Assembly (NCBI GenBank): GCA_947623225.1
Contig: CANQGO010000001.1
Coordinates: 1 to 64,000, forward strand
Source of the DNA: an uncultured Clostridia bacterium
GTDB taxonomy: Bacteria > Bacillota > Clostridia > Christensenellales > CAG-314
DNA: 64,000 nucleotides
Reading direction: 5' to 3'
In this document: piece after piece, positions 50,636-59,504 of the stretch
How positions within the stretch are numbered: the first letter of the stretch is position 1
Layout of the letters: each line of letters begins with the position of its first letter
The notes under the pieces: model-generated
What the model saw: the letters and a program-made list of their open reading frames with translations, nothing else
Database searches by the model: none
What the model was told of the DNA's origin: nothing
Made by a program: the position numbers and the translations under genes

Positions 50636-53248
50636 TCAGTAACTTACTATGAGTTGGTTGTGTTCGTGCGTGAGTGATGGCGCATAGAATGGCGAAAAAC
50701 ATTGCTGACCGTTCAGGGTCATGCATTGTACCGTCGCTTTGGAAAATGTAGTGTCTATGCGCTTGCCGCATATATTCAGAGCAAACTGTTCGAGTACGTT
50801 GTCCGCCGTGACCTTCGGAGTTATAAGTAATTTGCCTGCCGATAGGTTCAATCCGTACAGATTTTCCAACTGTGAGACGTAGTACCAGCATTTTGGTATA
50901 CTGTATTTATTGCATAGGTCCTTCAGTCGCTCTTTGGAAGGATGGATCATAGATACTGCACCTATTGCTTGTGCATAAGCGTACAGATCGCTGTCGGAGC
51001 ATATTGCTTTCTTCAGGCGGTTGTATTCCACAAGACATTTGACCTTGTCGAAGTAGGGCAGCTTGGCGGCATTGAGCAATGCAAGTGCTCGGATGCACAT
51101 GTCTTTGCCTCGAAGCGTATCGTCCAGCAATGCGTCATATACCGTTTGTATCCATTCTTTAGGCAACTCGCCTACAAGGTTCAGATAGTATATGGTGGCA
51201 AGCGGTGCGGCAAGTTTGTCACAGAAGTCTTGCAATACTCCCGTGGAGTCATAGAAACAATGATCGTTTCGCTGCCCGCTGTAGATATCCGACAGATATT
51301 GCCGTATGAAAGCGGGATTGGTATAGCAGATGGCGGTCAATGTAAGACTATCTGCCTTTTTGAGCATATGGTTCAGGCAGAATACGTTTTTGTCATTGAC
51401 ATAGTTCAGGTAAGTGGATACGAGACTTTCCCGAATCATAGGGGACGACGCCGGTATCTCCTTAGCCGAATGCAATGTTACTGTGTGTACGCTCTGAGGC
51501 GCGAGACATACCGCGAGACAGTTGTCGCCGTGCAGACTATTACTGAGTTTGTAACGCAGTCTGTCTGCCGCACATTCCAGTGCATCTGTAGTGAAGCTTT
51601 CCACTTTGCCGTCGAAGCGTATCGAGTAGCGTCGCCTGCCGTCAGTGATATTGAAGGTGTTGGATCTATCAAAGGAGATATCCGAAACGCATTCCAAAGG
51701 AAAGTAAAACAGTATGCGCGAAGGAGACTCACTCTCTATACGGTAGATTTTATCTTTATCGTGGGTGATACATAGTGTTGTTCTTTTTTTCTTGTATATC
51801 AGAGCGTCTCCATCCAGTGAGAAATTGCCCTCGTTGATTTTGGTGAGTATACCTTGCCGCACGTTGAATATTTCTTCGCCGCCCACTCCGAATACAAACC
51901 CTCCCAAAAGAGTTGCGGAGTTGCCGACATTGTCTATAAATGTAGCGACGTCTTTTCCAAGTTGATAAGTGAAATGTAGTTGTTCTGTTCGGACGCTGTG
52001 TTGTCGAAAGCGCATATGTCCACCTACTGTCAGAGCGATAGGCTTATCGTCAGAGCATACGCGTGAACATGCACTGTCCCACAGGTACGGACAGCGTGTC
52101 TGCCCGAATCGTTGCAGGTCTGTCAACTGCTGCGCAAGTGCGGGCGTATTGTCTGCAAACAATGTCACAATGTCGAATCGGAAGCATTCGCCCTCATCCA
52201 GCACGATGTCGAATATGCGCGATCGCTCGCCATAGCACTCTATGGTATTGCAATCGTGCATTATTGCCGTGGCGGAGAATATATCCGAAGCAGAACATAG
52301 TGCGTCGCCCATCTTGAAATATTCCGGTCTTTTGTCCCTGCTTGAACAGCACACGGGTATCTCTACAGTGAATTTGCAACGCTTGCCTTTATTGTACAGC
52401 GTACAGTTGCGTACTTCGCCGTTGTCCGTTACGAAGTAGTGCATGAGCACCTTGATGGTACGTGTTTCAGCAGCAAATTCCGCGTGCCGCTCGCCGAATT
52501 TGCTCAGCACGAATGTGTCCAACACATTGCGTCCGGCAGAATATACGAAGAGTTTTGTACATACCTGAGTGGGCATAGTCCCCAGCCGCGTAGCGGATCG
52601 TCCCATACAGTCGACTACCGCCGCTACATTGGGCGATGAATATGCGCAACGGCTGTAACGCTTGTTGCTATTGAAGTCATGTTTAAGCAGACGTGGTTGC
52701 AAAAGTCCGGCAAGACGTCTCTCTGCACCCAATTGTTTTTGTGACATTGACATACACGCCGTGCAGTAGTATTTGATCCTGAAGAGTTTCACGGCGTCTT
52801 CGAGATAGCGCACTTCACGTTCCGTCATGGAAAGCGTGTCGATAGTCTTTTGTATAATATTTTCAAGCGTCTCATCGTCGAGAGCAAATTGCGTGCATTT
52901 GCTTATCAACTCGGCTATATGTTCTATACGCGTTGCCGTCGTATCGGCGGGGAAGTTCATGAAATCTTTTTGAAAAAGCGATCTCAGTCGGACGTATTGC
53001 GCCCAGTATTGCCTGAAGTAGCCCATGGCTACTTCGAAGCGGGGGTCGGATACGCGTGTGAGTGCCAGGCGATTGAGGCAGAATTCCGTATTTATAACTT
53101 CTACTTGGCGTTGCAGTGGATAGTATTTTTCTGCGATACGCTCCAGTTGCTCGAAGTACTGTTCTTCCGTCGTTGAAGGGGACAAAAGTAGTGCGAAGGG
53201 ATCTTTTCGGAAATTCCAACATATATTTTTGTACAGATAATCAAACAT
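50636..53248 (-). CDS. Large GH94-like protein, probably without catalytic activity
   Basis: The 870 residues have a helical N-terminus (about 1-190), a beta-sandwich-like middle (about 200-560, including MHYFVTDNGEVRNCTLYNKG) and an all-helical part (about 600-790) with a C-terminal beta cap (KLLITPKVTADN). This order recalls GH94 phosphorylases and cyclic-glucan synthase C-domains. The diagnostic catalytic motifs of GH94 are not visible, so it may be a binding or regulatory relative. ATG 53248 follows GAGGTG; no signal peptide. It is the last gene after a membrane protein and a beta-phosphoglucomutase-like HAD gene, with a terminator between. Family call is tentative. Confidence 0.5.
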   Translation of the reverse strand: MFDYLYKNICWNFRKDPFALLLSPSTTEEQYFEQLERIAEKYYPLQRQVEVINTEFCLNRLALTRVSDPRFEVAMGYFRQYWAQYVRLRSLFQKDFMNFPADTTATRIEHIAELISKCTQFALDDETLENIIQKTIDTLSMTEREVRYLEDAVKLFRIKYYCTACMSMSQKQLGAERRLAGLLQPRLLKHDFNSNKRYSRCAYSSPNVAAVVDCMGRSATRLGTMPTQVCTKLFVYSAGRNVLDTFVLSKFGERHAEFAAETRTIKVLMHYFVTDNGEVRNCTLYNKGKRCKFTVEIPVCCSSRDKRPEYFKMGDALCSASDIFSATAIMHDCNTIECYGERSRIFDIVLDEGECFRFDIVTLFADNTPALAQQLTDLQRFGQTRCPYLWDSACSRVCSDDKPIALTVGGHMRFRQHSVRTEQLHFTYQLGKDVATFIDNVGNSATLLGGFVFGVGGEEIFNVRQGILTKINEGNFSLDGDALIYKKKRTTLCITHDKDKIYRIESESPSRILFYFPLECVSDISFDRSNTFNITDGRRRYSIRFDGKVESFTTDALECAADRLRYKLSNSLHGDNCLAVCLAPQSVHTVTLHSAKEIPASSPMIRESLVSTYLNYVNDKNVFCLNHMLKKADSLTLTAICYTNPAFIRQYLSDIYSGQRNDHCFYDSTGVLQDFCDKLAAPLATIYYLNLVGELPKEWIQTVYDALLDDTLRGKDMCIRALALLNAAKLPYFDKVKCLVEYNRLKKAICSDSDLYAYAQAIGAVSMIHPSKERLKDLCNKYSIPKCWYYVSQLENLYGLNLSAGKLLITPKVTADNVLEQFALNICGKRIDTTFSKATVQCMTLNGQQCFSPFYAPSLTHEHNQLIVSY

Positions 53249-53304
53249 ACCACACCTCGAGTATATTGTTGCCACTTTTCAGATAAGTTACACCGTATTT
53301 TCGT

Positions 53305-53333
53305 ATAAAGAAAAACGCCGAACAGTCGGCGTT
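53305..53333 (-). terminator. Intrinsic terminator of the HAD-membrane protein unit
   Basis: Read on the minus strand, AACGCCGA-CTGT-TCGGCGTT followed by TTTCTTT. Confidence 0.85.
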
Positions 53334-53348
53334 TCGCTTGGCTTTTTA

Positions 53349-54638
53349 TTATTTGCTTTTACGCGATTTATGGCAGTTTTCTTCTATGAGCGCGGCTTTA
53401 TTTTCGAGAATGTAGTCAAGATTTTCTATAGGCACATTATATTTGTGCAACGTAGCCAATAGATTCGAATCCAGTATGATATGTATGTCATTGCATACGT
53501 CGGGGTTTTCGGATAGCTTTCCGTCCGGAGAGAGGCGGCTCTTTATCACTACAAACAGCGATCTGTCTCGATTGCGGTAGTAGGGCACCGCTTCGAAGTT
53601 CAGTTCTTCATATGTCAACTCGCATACATATTCGTCGCTGAGACCTCCTTCGCCGAATACGTCTTCGGCAGAGGGTGCAGGACTCTCTTCCAGCGAGAGT
53701 CGTATGCCGTTTTCACCGAAATCGCAGAGAAATCCATTGCCTCCGTCGCCGTACCTGTCCGGAAATGCGGCGCGCTCTTCTTTCAGATCTTGTTGCAATT
53801 GTTCTTTTTGTTTCTTTCGCATTGTCACGTGGGATATATCTGTGAAATCGAATGGATAATTCTCAGCATAGAATTTTCGTTCTTGCCTGGGCAACCATAC
53901 GAAAAACAGATACAGATATATTGCCGTCATTGCTGCAACTAAAGATATGCTTACAACCAGTATGGCTATTTTGGCGGCAAGCGAGACATTTGGTCCATCT
54001 GCCAATCCGCAAGCGATGGCAGCGCACATCAGCACAATGAGATATACGGGCAGCAATATTCTGCTGTGTCGATACTGCGGACAACTTGGTTGTCGTTCAA
54101 GCGTGTATTCGCAATAGGCGTCAGTGAGATCCTTTTCCATGATTGCAGGAGTCTTTTTCTGCCAATAGTATATCGCGCTACTGGCTATTAGAAATGCTCC
54201 CGTCATCGATGCAAATATTGTTATAAGTATGCCGTTGTTTTTTCTCATATCGGCGATGGTGATGCGATAGTCTACTATTTCACGCCCGTCTTGTCGTATG
54301 CCCAATACCCATCTGTAAGTGCTTTTGAGTTGTGTCTGCGGCAAAATAAGCGTCATTTCTCCCGTAAGAGAGTATGGATCGGCAAGATATTCTCGCACGG
54401 GATTCGCCATATAAGTGTATTCGTTGTCCAATTCTATTATATATTGTCCGTCGTCGTTTAGCCCGGCAAATGTGACCGTGCCGGAAGTCTCGCTTATCTG
54501 CCCGTTGAGGTTTTTATTGTTTGTCAGACAGACAAATATAAGCATCACGGCAAATATCGCCGCAAGCAGAAACAGCAATAGCGTCGAGAGCCGCAGACGT
54601 GTGTATTTGGGGTTTGGAACAGTCACTTTATTGTACAT
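53349..54638 (-). CDS. Membrane protein of unknown function
   Basis: The 429-residue protein has one membrane helix near 20-40, an extracytoplasmic segment (about 41-135), a second helix near 140-160 and a pair near 195-250. A cytoplasmic C-terminal domain (about 255-425) of acidic, YcxB-like alpha/beta character includes FVVIKSRL. The ATG overlaps the HAD gene by 16 nt, so the two are coupled. No family recognised with confidence. Confidence 0.75.
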   Translation of the reverse strand: MYNKVTVPNPKYTRLRLSTLLLFLLAAIFAVMLIFVCLTNNKNLNGQISETSGTVTFAGLNDDGQYIIELDNEYTYMANPVREYLADPYSLTGEMTLILPQTQLKSTYRWVLGIRQDGREIVDYRITIADMRKNNGILITIFASMTGAFLIASSAIYYWQKKTPAIMEKDLTDAYCEYTLERQPSCPQYRHSRILLPVYLIVLMCAAIACGLADGPNVSLAAKIAILVVSISLVAAMTAIYLYLFFVWLPRQERKFYAENYPFDFTDISHVTMRKKQKEQLQQDLKEERAAFPDRYGDGGNGFLCDFGENGIRLSLEESPAPSAEDVFGEGGLSDEYVCELTYEELNFEAVPYYRNRDRSLFVVIKSRLSPDGKLSENPDVCNDIHIILDSNLLATLHKYNVPIENLDYILENKAALIEENCHKSRKSK

Positions 54639-55306
54639 AGTTGGATCATCCTTTGTAATGACAGATTTTCGAAGTCATTTATGACCGGCATCGGTGGGGT
54701 GAATGAGGCGCGGACGCCTATGATGTGCATTCCGGCTCGGATTGCGGCGAGTATGCCGTTCGCAGAGTCCTCGAATACGACACACTCCGATGGTTGTACT
54801 ACGAGCAGTTTGGCGGTGTGCAGAAATATATCCGGTTGCGGTTTGCGCGGCAGTTGCGCTTCTCCGTCCACAAACAAGTCGAAAAGATCGTACAGTTGCA
54901 ATCTCTGGGCTACTATATGACTTGCCGTGCTTGCAGAGGCTACGGCACACTTGATGCCTTGATCCTTCAGACGTTTGATGCAGTCTATTATGCCCGGCAT
55001 TATATTTTCAGTCGTGATCGCCGATAGTTCGACGGCGGCATATTTTTCGCGTATACGGGAGTATTCCGCAAAGTCTCTCTCGGTAGCGATCCTGCCCGCC
55101 TTGCCGAATAGATACGGAATGATGGTCTGCCTACCGGAGCTCATGAATGGTCTGTATTCTTCGTATGTGAATTCTACCCCAAGTTCTGCCGCGATGCGCT
55201 GCCATGCTCTGTGGTGATACTTCTCACTGTCCACGATCACCCCGTCGAAATCGAATATGCACGCTTTCAACCGTATCTCGGTATTCTTTTTCATTTGATT
55301 ATTCAT
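54623..55306 (-). CDS. HAD-superfamily hydrolase, beta-phosphoglucomutase-like
   Basis: The 227-residue cytoplasmic phosphatase/mutase has DxD motif 1 CIFDFDGVIVDSE, a helical cap, motif 2 in VASASTAS, motif 3 Lys in RKPQPDIFL and motif 4 FEDSANGILAA. This pattern fits PgmB and related sugar-phosphate phosphatases. ATG 55306 has a weak ribosome binding site but a strong promoter upstream. A neighbouring GH94-like protein would fit beta-glucose-1-phosphate metabolism, if that protein were active. Confidence 0.88.
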   Translation of the reverse strand: MNNQMKKNTEIRLKACIFDFDGVIVDSEKYHHRAWQRIAAELGVEFTYEEYRPFMSSGRQTIIPYLFGKAGRIATERDFAEYSRIREKYAAVELSAITTENIMPGIIDCIKRLKDQGIKCAVASASTASHIVAQRLQLYDLFDLFVDGEAQLPRKPQPDIFLHTAKLLVVQPSECVVFEDSANGILAAIRAGMHIIGVRASFTPPMPVINDFENLSLQRMIQLCTIK

Positions 55307-55367
55307 ATATGCAGTTCTCGTCAATTACCTGCTCGAGTGTTCTTATATCGACTGTTTTTATATATCG

Positions 55368-55396
55368 ATTATATCATTAAAGCGTTGACTATGCAA
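55368..55396 (-). promoter_or_regulatory. Promoter of the HAD-membrane protein unit
   Basis: Minus strand TTGCAT (55396-55391), 17 bp, TATAAT (55373-55368). Confidence 0.7.
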
Positions 55397-55845
55397 CCGT
55401 AGAACGCCACAAATCCAATGGTCGGATATACGCGTCCGTTTTACATTGTGCCGAGGTATCGGTAGATAAGATGATGACTTTTGTCGTTTCCTCGGAAATA
55501 TAGCACAACTGTATTGCATGTATTACTTGGAGCAAAGGTACAAATATAGTGATTACCGCAAATAACTATAAATTTAACGATCGCGCAATAATTTCTCGTA
55601 GCTTTATAATATTTTATTTGCAATTTTATAAGAAATATTGCCTTCGTACACGTTAAGTTCCCAATGGCAATCGGTCAGTGTCTGTTTTTGCGGAATTAGG
55701 CATACGCCCCGATTAACTTGGTCGACTTTTCTCACATTATCGAAAACGATTCATGAGAGTTATTGATTCAAAAAGAAAGTGTTTTGATGGCAATGTTACT
55801 CAAATATGTAAATATGTTATGTTCACAATATATTGCGCTTAAAAC
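55397..55845. other. AT-rich gap without recognisable gene
   Basis: About 450 bases with no ORF that has a ribosome binding site and codon character like its neighbours. I found no RNA signature or repeat. Short AT-rich words resembling -10 boxes occur by chance at this composition. Confidence 0.6.
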
Positions 55846-55875
55846 AAAGAAAAAACCACATTGTGTTGTGGTTTT
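55846..55875 (-). terminator. Terminator of tRNA-Leu (AAG)
   Basis: Minus strand AAAACCACA-ACACAA-TGTGGTTTT followed by TTC and T-rich sequence, 8 nt after the tRNA end. Confidence 0.8.
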
Positions 55876-55882
55876 CTCTTAC

Positions 55883-55965
55883 TGGTGCGGGATGTGAGAC
55901 TTGAACTCACACGGTCTCCCATACGCCCCTTAAACGCACGCGTCTGCCGGTTCCGCCAATCCCGC
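55883..55965 (-). tRNA. tRNA-Leu (AAG)
   Basis: The class II tRNA has acceptor GCGGGAT / ATCCCGC, A and an encoded CCA, a D-arm with ACCGGCAGACGC, a long variable arm and T-arm GTGAG-TTCAAGT-CTCAC. With stem TGCGT / GCGTA the loop is TTAAGGG and the anticodon AAG, followed by G37 as usual for CUN-Leu tRNAs. Shifting the loop by one would give TAA, but that stem does not pair. Confidence 0.92.
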
Positions 55966-55976
55966 ATTGCTATCAT

Positions 55977-56005
55977 ATAATAGTTTAAAGCCGCCTTTTT
56001 GTCAA
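55977..56005 (-). promoter_or_regulatory. Promoter of tRNA-Leu (AAG)
   Basis: Minus strand TTGACA (56005-56000), 17 bp, TATTAT (55982-55977). Confidence 0.8.
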
Positions 56006-56040
56006 TTGTTTTTGTATAAAAAATTAAATTTTGCTTATTT

Positions 56041-57396
56041 TTATTTCTTCTGAGCGATGCCGACGAAGTCTATTTCGCAATACCAGAATGATTCGTCGTC
56101 GAATTTGTTTTCCAATTCGTTGAGGTATTGAGTTATATTCTGCAGATCTTTACGTTTCTTTTCGCTGAACGGATCTTTTTCCGCCAGACGTTGGAGATAG
56201 TTTTTGCGATATGAGAATCTTTCCAGGAACACGTCATATCTCTCGTCCAGTGTCAACCCGGACAGATCTTTGATATAACTTTTCATGATAACGTTTTTGT
56301 AGCCGGAAGTGATCAATTGGGAATATATCTTGCGCCCGTTCAACCTATCCGAAATTCCGTCTGCATTCAGATGCAGATCGAGTATTTTTTGAATGAGTCC
56401 GTCGTCGTTGCAGGAGATGATGGAACCGTCGTCCGAACCGCGTATCACGATGAAGCCTTCTTTGGAGAGGTATTTGCGAATACGGCGCAGTAGTTTATTC
56501 GGATTCTGCAAGTGGTGTATTACCAACGAAGCAAATACGATATCGAATTGTTCTATACCGTACTTGTCCATATACGTTTCCAACGTTTCTTCAAAGTCCT
56601 CGCTCTCAAGGTCCAGTACTTCATAGTGCGCACCTTCGAAGTCGTTGTTGATACGTGCGAAGTTGATGAGTTCTTCGCTTCTGTCCACTCCAAGCACTGT
56701 GGCTCCGGCATATCTGCGGAAGCGATCACGAGTCACAAATCCGTAAGCGCATCCCATATCGAGTATGCGTAACGCACTTGTATCGGGCAAATTGTCGGTT
56801 ACATATTTCAGCGCATTGAGATCGGCTTCGCGCGTATTGACTGCCTGTATCTTCAGCCGTTTGAATTCGGCTTTGGTCTCGGCAGAGTAGGTAGACATGT
56901 GTTTGCCGGTGACCAATGAGATCTCGTTGTTGGATTCGTCTTTGTTTGCGGCATTCTTTTGACTGAGGAAGTGTTTTATGAATTCGACTACTTCCTCTAC
57001 GGGACTTTGATCGATTCGGAAGGTCTGATAGTTTCTCAGAGAACGCGGCACGTCCAGGTCGAAAATGTTTTCCAGATACGGCACTATGCACGCACCCGTT
57101 TTACGACCGGACAGTATATCGTTGTGAAAACTCTCCCTTTCATATGATACCCACTTGGAGTTCAGATACTCGGTGGAAGTGGCGACAGCCACAAGCACTT
57201 TTGCTTCGTCCAGTGCCGACTCTATGGCACTCTTGTATGCAGCGGCACCCTGTTCCTGCAAGATGATATTAGAAAAAAATACGCGCATACCTTGCTCGGT
57301 CAGTTGTCTGTACAACTCCTTAGCGATAGCGACGTCTTTTGTTTCCAGACCATTTTGATCTGTATTCTTGAAGGATATGAATATTTCGTAAGCCAT
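56041..57396 (-). CDS. TIR-domain / class I SAM-dependent methyltransferase fusion
   Basis: The 451 residues start with a TIR domain (about 1-145): EIFISFKNTD opening, beta-C region MRVFFSN, and W82-V-S-Y-E86, the W-x-x-x-E pattern that carries the NADase glutamate in bacterial TIRs. A linker (146-190) leads to a Rossmann methyltransferase (about 195-345) with SAM motif ILDMGCAYGF, acidic VLGVDRSEE, FDIVFASLVIHHL and GFIVIRGSDD, then a helical C-terminus. TIR domains in bacteria cleave NAD+ or make signal nucleotides, mostly in phage defence. No Thoeris, CBASS or Argonaute partner is nearby. The gene lies 4 nt after the DUF4364 gene and so is probably co-transcribed with it. Role of the methyltransferase unknown. 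Confidence 0.9.
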   Translation of the reverse strand: MAYEIFISFKNTDQNGLETKDVAIAKELYRQLTEQGMRVFFSNIILQEQGAAAYKSAIESALDEAKVLVAVATSTEYLNSKWVSYERESFHNDILSGRKTGACIVPYLENIFDLDVPRSLRNYQTFRIDQSPVEEVVEFIKHFLSQKNAANKDESNNEISLVTGKHMSTYSAETKAEFKRLKIQAVNTREADLNALKYVTDNLPDTSALRILDMGCAYGFVTRDRFRRYAGATVLGVDRSEELINFARINNDFEGAHYEVLDLESEDFEETLETYMDKYGIEQFDIVFASLVIHHLQNPNKLLRRIRKYLSKEGFIVIRGSDDGSIISCNDDGLIQKILDLHLNADGISDRLNGRKIYSQLITSGYKNVIMKSYIKDLSGLTLDERYDVFLERFSYRKNYLQRLAEKDPFSEKKRKDLQNITQYLNELENKFDDESFWYCEIDFVGIAQKK

Positions 57397-57400
57397 ACTG

Positions 57401-57937
57401 TCAGTCTATCAGGTTATCGGATATTTTGCTGTATACTGTAGGTGCTTTCTCCGGCCAGGAACGTTCTATATGTTTGGCTATATTCCGCGTCATTACATTG
57501 AGTTTCACTTCGAGTGTGGTCTTTGTCGGTTCTACTATTTTAAGTATTACGTCGTAGCTACCGTCCGGACACTTCTCGTAGGTGGCGATATAGTCCTGAC
57601 GACGGCGGTAGTCGATGCGCTTATGCTTTATGTCGTCGGCTATGAGTTGGCGTACGCTGCTGGGTATGCGAGTGTAGAAATTTTTCAAACACCATCTGCC
57701 TTCTGAGGTCAGGTCGTACAGTTCGTCTCCGCCGCCCATGGGTACGCTTTTATATACGAAGCCGTTTTGTACCACGTCATATAGCGTCTGTTTGCAATTT
57801 GTGAAGTCTATCCAATTATTTTTGTAACTGCAAAGATCCAGAATGGTAGCTTCCGTCAAAGCCGTTTCCATCTTGTCGAAAACGAACAATAGTATCAGTT
57901 TGTTTAGCGTGCTATCTTGTGTGATACCTGCTTGCAT
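57401..57937 (-). CDS. DUF4364 family winged-helix protein
   Basis: The 178 residues start with the DUF4364 pattern LNKLILLFVFDKMETALTEA, a winged-helix (about 8-80, with DELYDLTSEGRWCL as the wing), and a beta-rich C-terminal part (about 105-160). The family is widespread in Clostridia and probably regulates transcription. A GAGAGGAG-type site precedes the ATG, and the TIR-methyltransferase gene follows 4 nt after the stop. Whether it regulates that gene or is just a neighbour cannot be seen. Confidence 0.87.
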   Translation of the reverse strand: MQAGITQDSTLNKLILLFVFDKMETALTEATILDLCSYKNNWIDFTNCKQTLYDVVQNGFVYKSVPMGGGDELYDLTSEGRWCLKNFYTRIPSSVRQLIADDIKHKRIDYRRRQDYIATYEKCPDGSYDVILKIVEPTKTTLEVKLNVMTRNIAKHIERSWPEKAPTVYSKISDNLID

Positions 57938-58111
57938 ACTCGCTCCTCTCTTTGCTGACTTATTCAGTATACACTAAAACTCTGTTTTCTACAAGAGTTT
58001 TCAACGTTTTTACGCAAAAATACTTCCATAAATATCCTACTTGTGGTAATATATAATCTATACCGATAGATGAGCAGTAGTGCATCTTTCGGTAAAACGG
58101 GGAGAAGTATC

Positions 58112-58861
58112 ATGAGCAGAAATGAAATTGCCGATTTCACCGACAGCGTCAATACACTTATCGAAGGGCAACTTATACTTATAGATAAGCATATCGCTCA
58201 GGTACTCAGATGTATTGCAATTTCACCCACGTTGTGCAAAGTATTGTCCGAAACCGTTCAGACCATGTCGTACGCGACGGAGTTTTCCCGCGCCAGAGTG
58301 ACGGTGACGCGCGCTGACGGAACGGTGGAGTGCTCGTTGAAATTGCCCACCGATCGCAACAGATTGTTTACATTCGTGGTGTGCCTGCTTACGGAAGTGG
58401 ACTCCGGTCGGCGCAATATTCTGGAATTCTTGAAAGAGTACTATTATGCCGGAAGCAATGACAGCTGCTATGCGAGGTTCGTGAAGGAAGTACTCAAGCC
58501 TTTCAAACAAGCGGGCGAGGCGTTGCTGAGCAGTATAGATCCTGAAGGGCTGAATTCTCAATATGTAGATCAGGCGGAGGGTTTCTTTCACGCCGAGAAG
58601 ATATATATCGGCACGAGTATGATGTCTCGTATATTGGCAGAGACGGAAGCCATACGACAGACCGTGATACATGTCAATCCGAACAATAGCGCGATAGTGG
58701 AATACAATACGGTGTCGGAATATTTTGTTAATTCGCTGTATCTCAAGAATCCGAAAATCATATTTATATCCTTTTTGGCATACAAATATGTCGCCCTCAA
58801 GTATCCCGACGCGGTAGAGCATGTGAACGCACTTTCCGCATTGCTGGACAAGGTACTTTGA
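58112..58861 (+). CDS. Hypothetical protein, mostly helical
   Basis: The 249-residue soluble protein is largely helical, with amphipathic segments (about 5-40, 85-135, 175-245) and no membrane helix or signal peptide. GGGGAG lies 8 nt before ATG 58112. It is followed 23 nt later by cysE and is probably co-transcribed with cysE and degV. No family recognised. Confidence 0.75.
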   Translation: MSRNEIADFTDSVNTLIEGQLILIDKHIAQVLRCIAISPTLCKVLSETVQTMSYATEFSRARVTVTRADGTVECSLKLPTDRNRLFTFVVCLLTEVDSGRRNILEFLKEYYYAGSNDSCYARFVKEVLKPFKQAGEALLSSIDPEGLNSQYVDQAEGFFHAEKIYIGTSMMSRILAETEAIRQTVIHVNPNNSAIVEYNTVSEYFVNSLYLKNPKIIFISFLAYKYVALKYPDAVEHVNALSALLDKVL

Positions 58862-58884
58862 AATAATTTGCGCAAGGTGACGTC

Positions 58885-59466
58885 ATGAAGAAAACAGGTT
58901 TTTTTAAGTCCATCAAGATGCGTGACCCTGCAGCAAAGAGTTCTCTTGAGATACTGCTATTGTATCCCGGCGTACATGCTTTGATCAGATACAGGATCGC
59001 TCACTTTTTCTACAGGATCAAGTTCGGTTTCATTGCTCGATGGATCACGCAGATCAACCGTCGGCGTACAGGCATCGAGATACACCCTGCCGCCACCATA
59101 GGCAAAAATCTTTTTATCGATCATGGCATGGGTGTTGTCATAGGTGAAACGGCGGTCATAGGAGATAACTGTACCATATATCAAGGCGTAACGTTGGGCG
59201 GTACCGGCAAGGAACACAGTAAGCGGCATCCTACAGTGAAGAACAATGTCGTTATAGGTGCCGGAGCCAAGGTGCTTGGAAACATTACCGTAGGAAACAA
59301 TGTGAAGATCGGAGCAAACTCCATCGTATTGAAAGACGTACCCGACGACTGTACCGTAGTGGGAATAGGACGGATCGTCAATGCAAAAGAACCTGCGCAC
59401 GATTGCTCCGACTGCGCGGACTTTGATAAGTGTTGTGATACAGCCAATTCGGAGCAAATCAACTAA
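58885..59466 (+). CDS. cysE: Serine O-acetyltransferase
   Basis: CysE makes O-acetylserine for cysteine synthesis. The 193 residues are the short Firmicutes form: helical N-terminus then a left-handed beta-helix of hexapeptide repeats with the catalytic His-Asp in [32 protein letters not shown] and [26 protein letters not shown] precedes the ATG. A Cys-rich tail ([11 protein letters not shown]) may bind metal or cysteine; this is inference. Confidence 0.95.
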   Translation: MKKTGFFKSIKMRDPAAKSSLEILLLYPGVHALIRYRIAHFFYRIKFGFIARWITQINRRRTGIEIHPAATIGKNLFIDHGMGVVIGETAVIGDNCTIYQGVTLGGTGKEHSKRHPTVKNNVVIGAGAKVLGNITVGNNVKIGANSIVLKDVPDDCTVVGIGRIVNAKEPAHDCSDCADFDKCCDTANSEQIN

Positions 59467-59504
59467 AAAAAACCGTAAGGACAACTAATAACAGGAGAAA
59501 AATA

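Noticed and set aside
55883-55965. Anticodon TAA for the second tRNA-Leu
   Set aside because: Shifting the loop by one base breaks the anticodon stem; AAG gives a paired stem and a standard G37.
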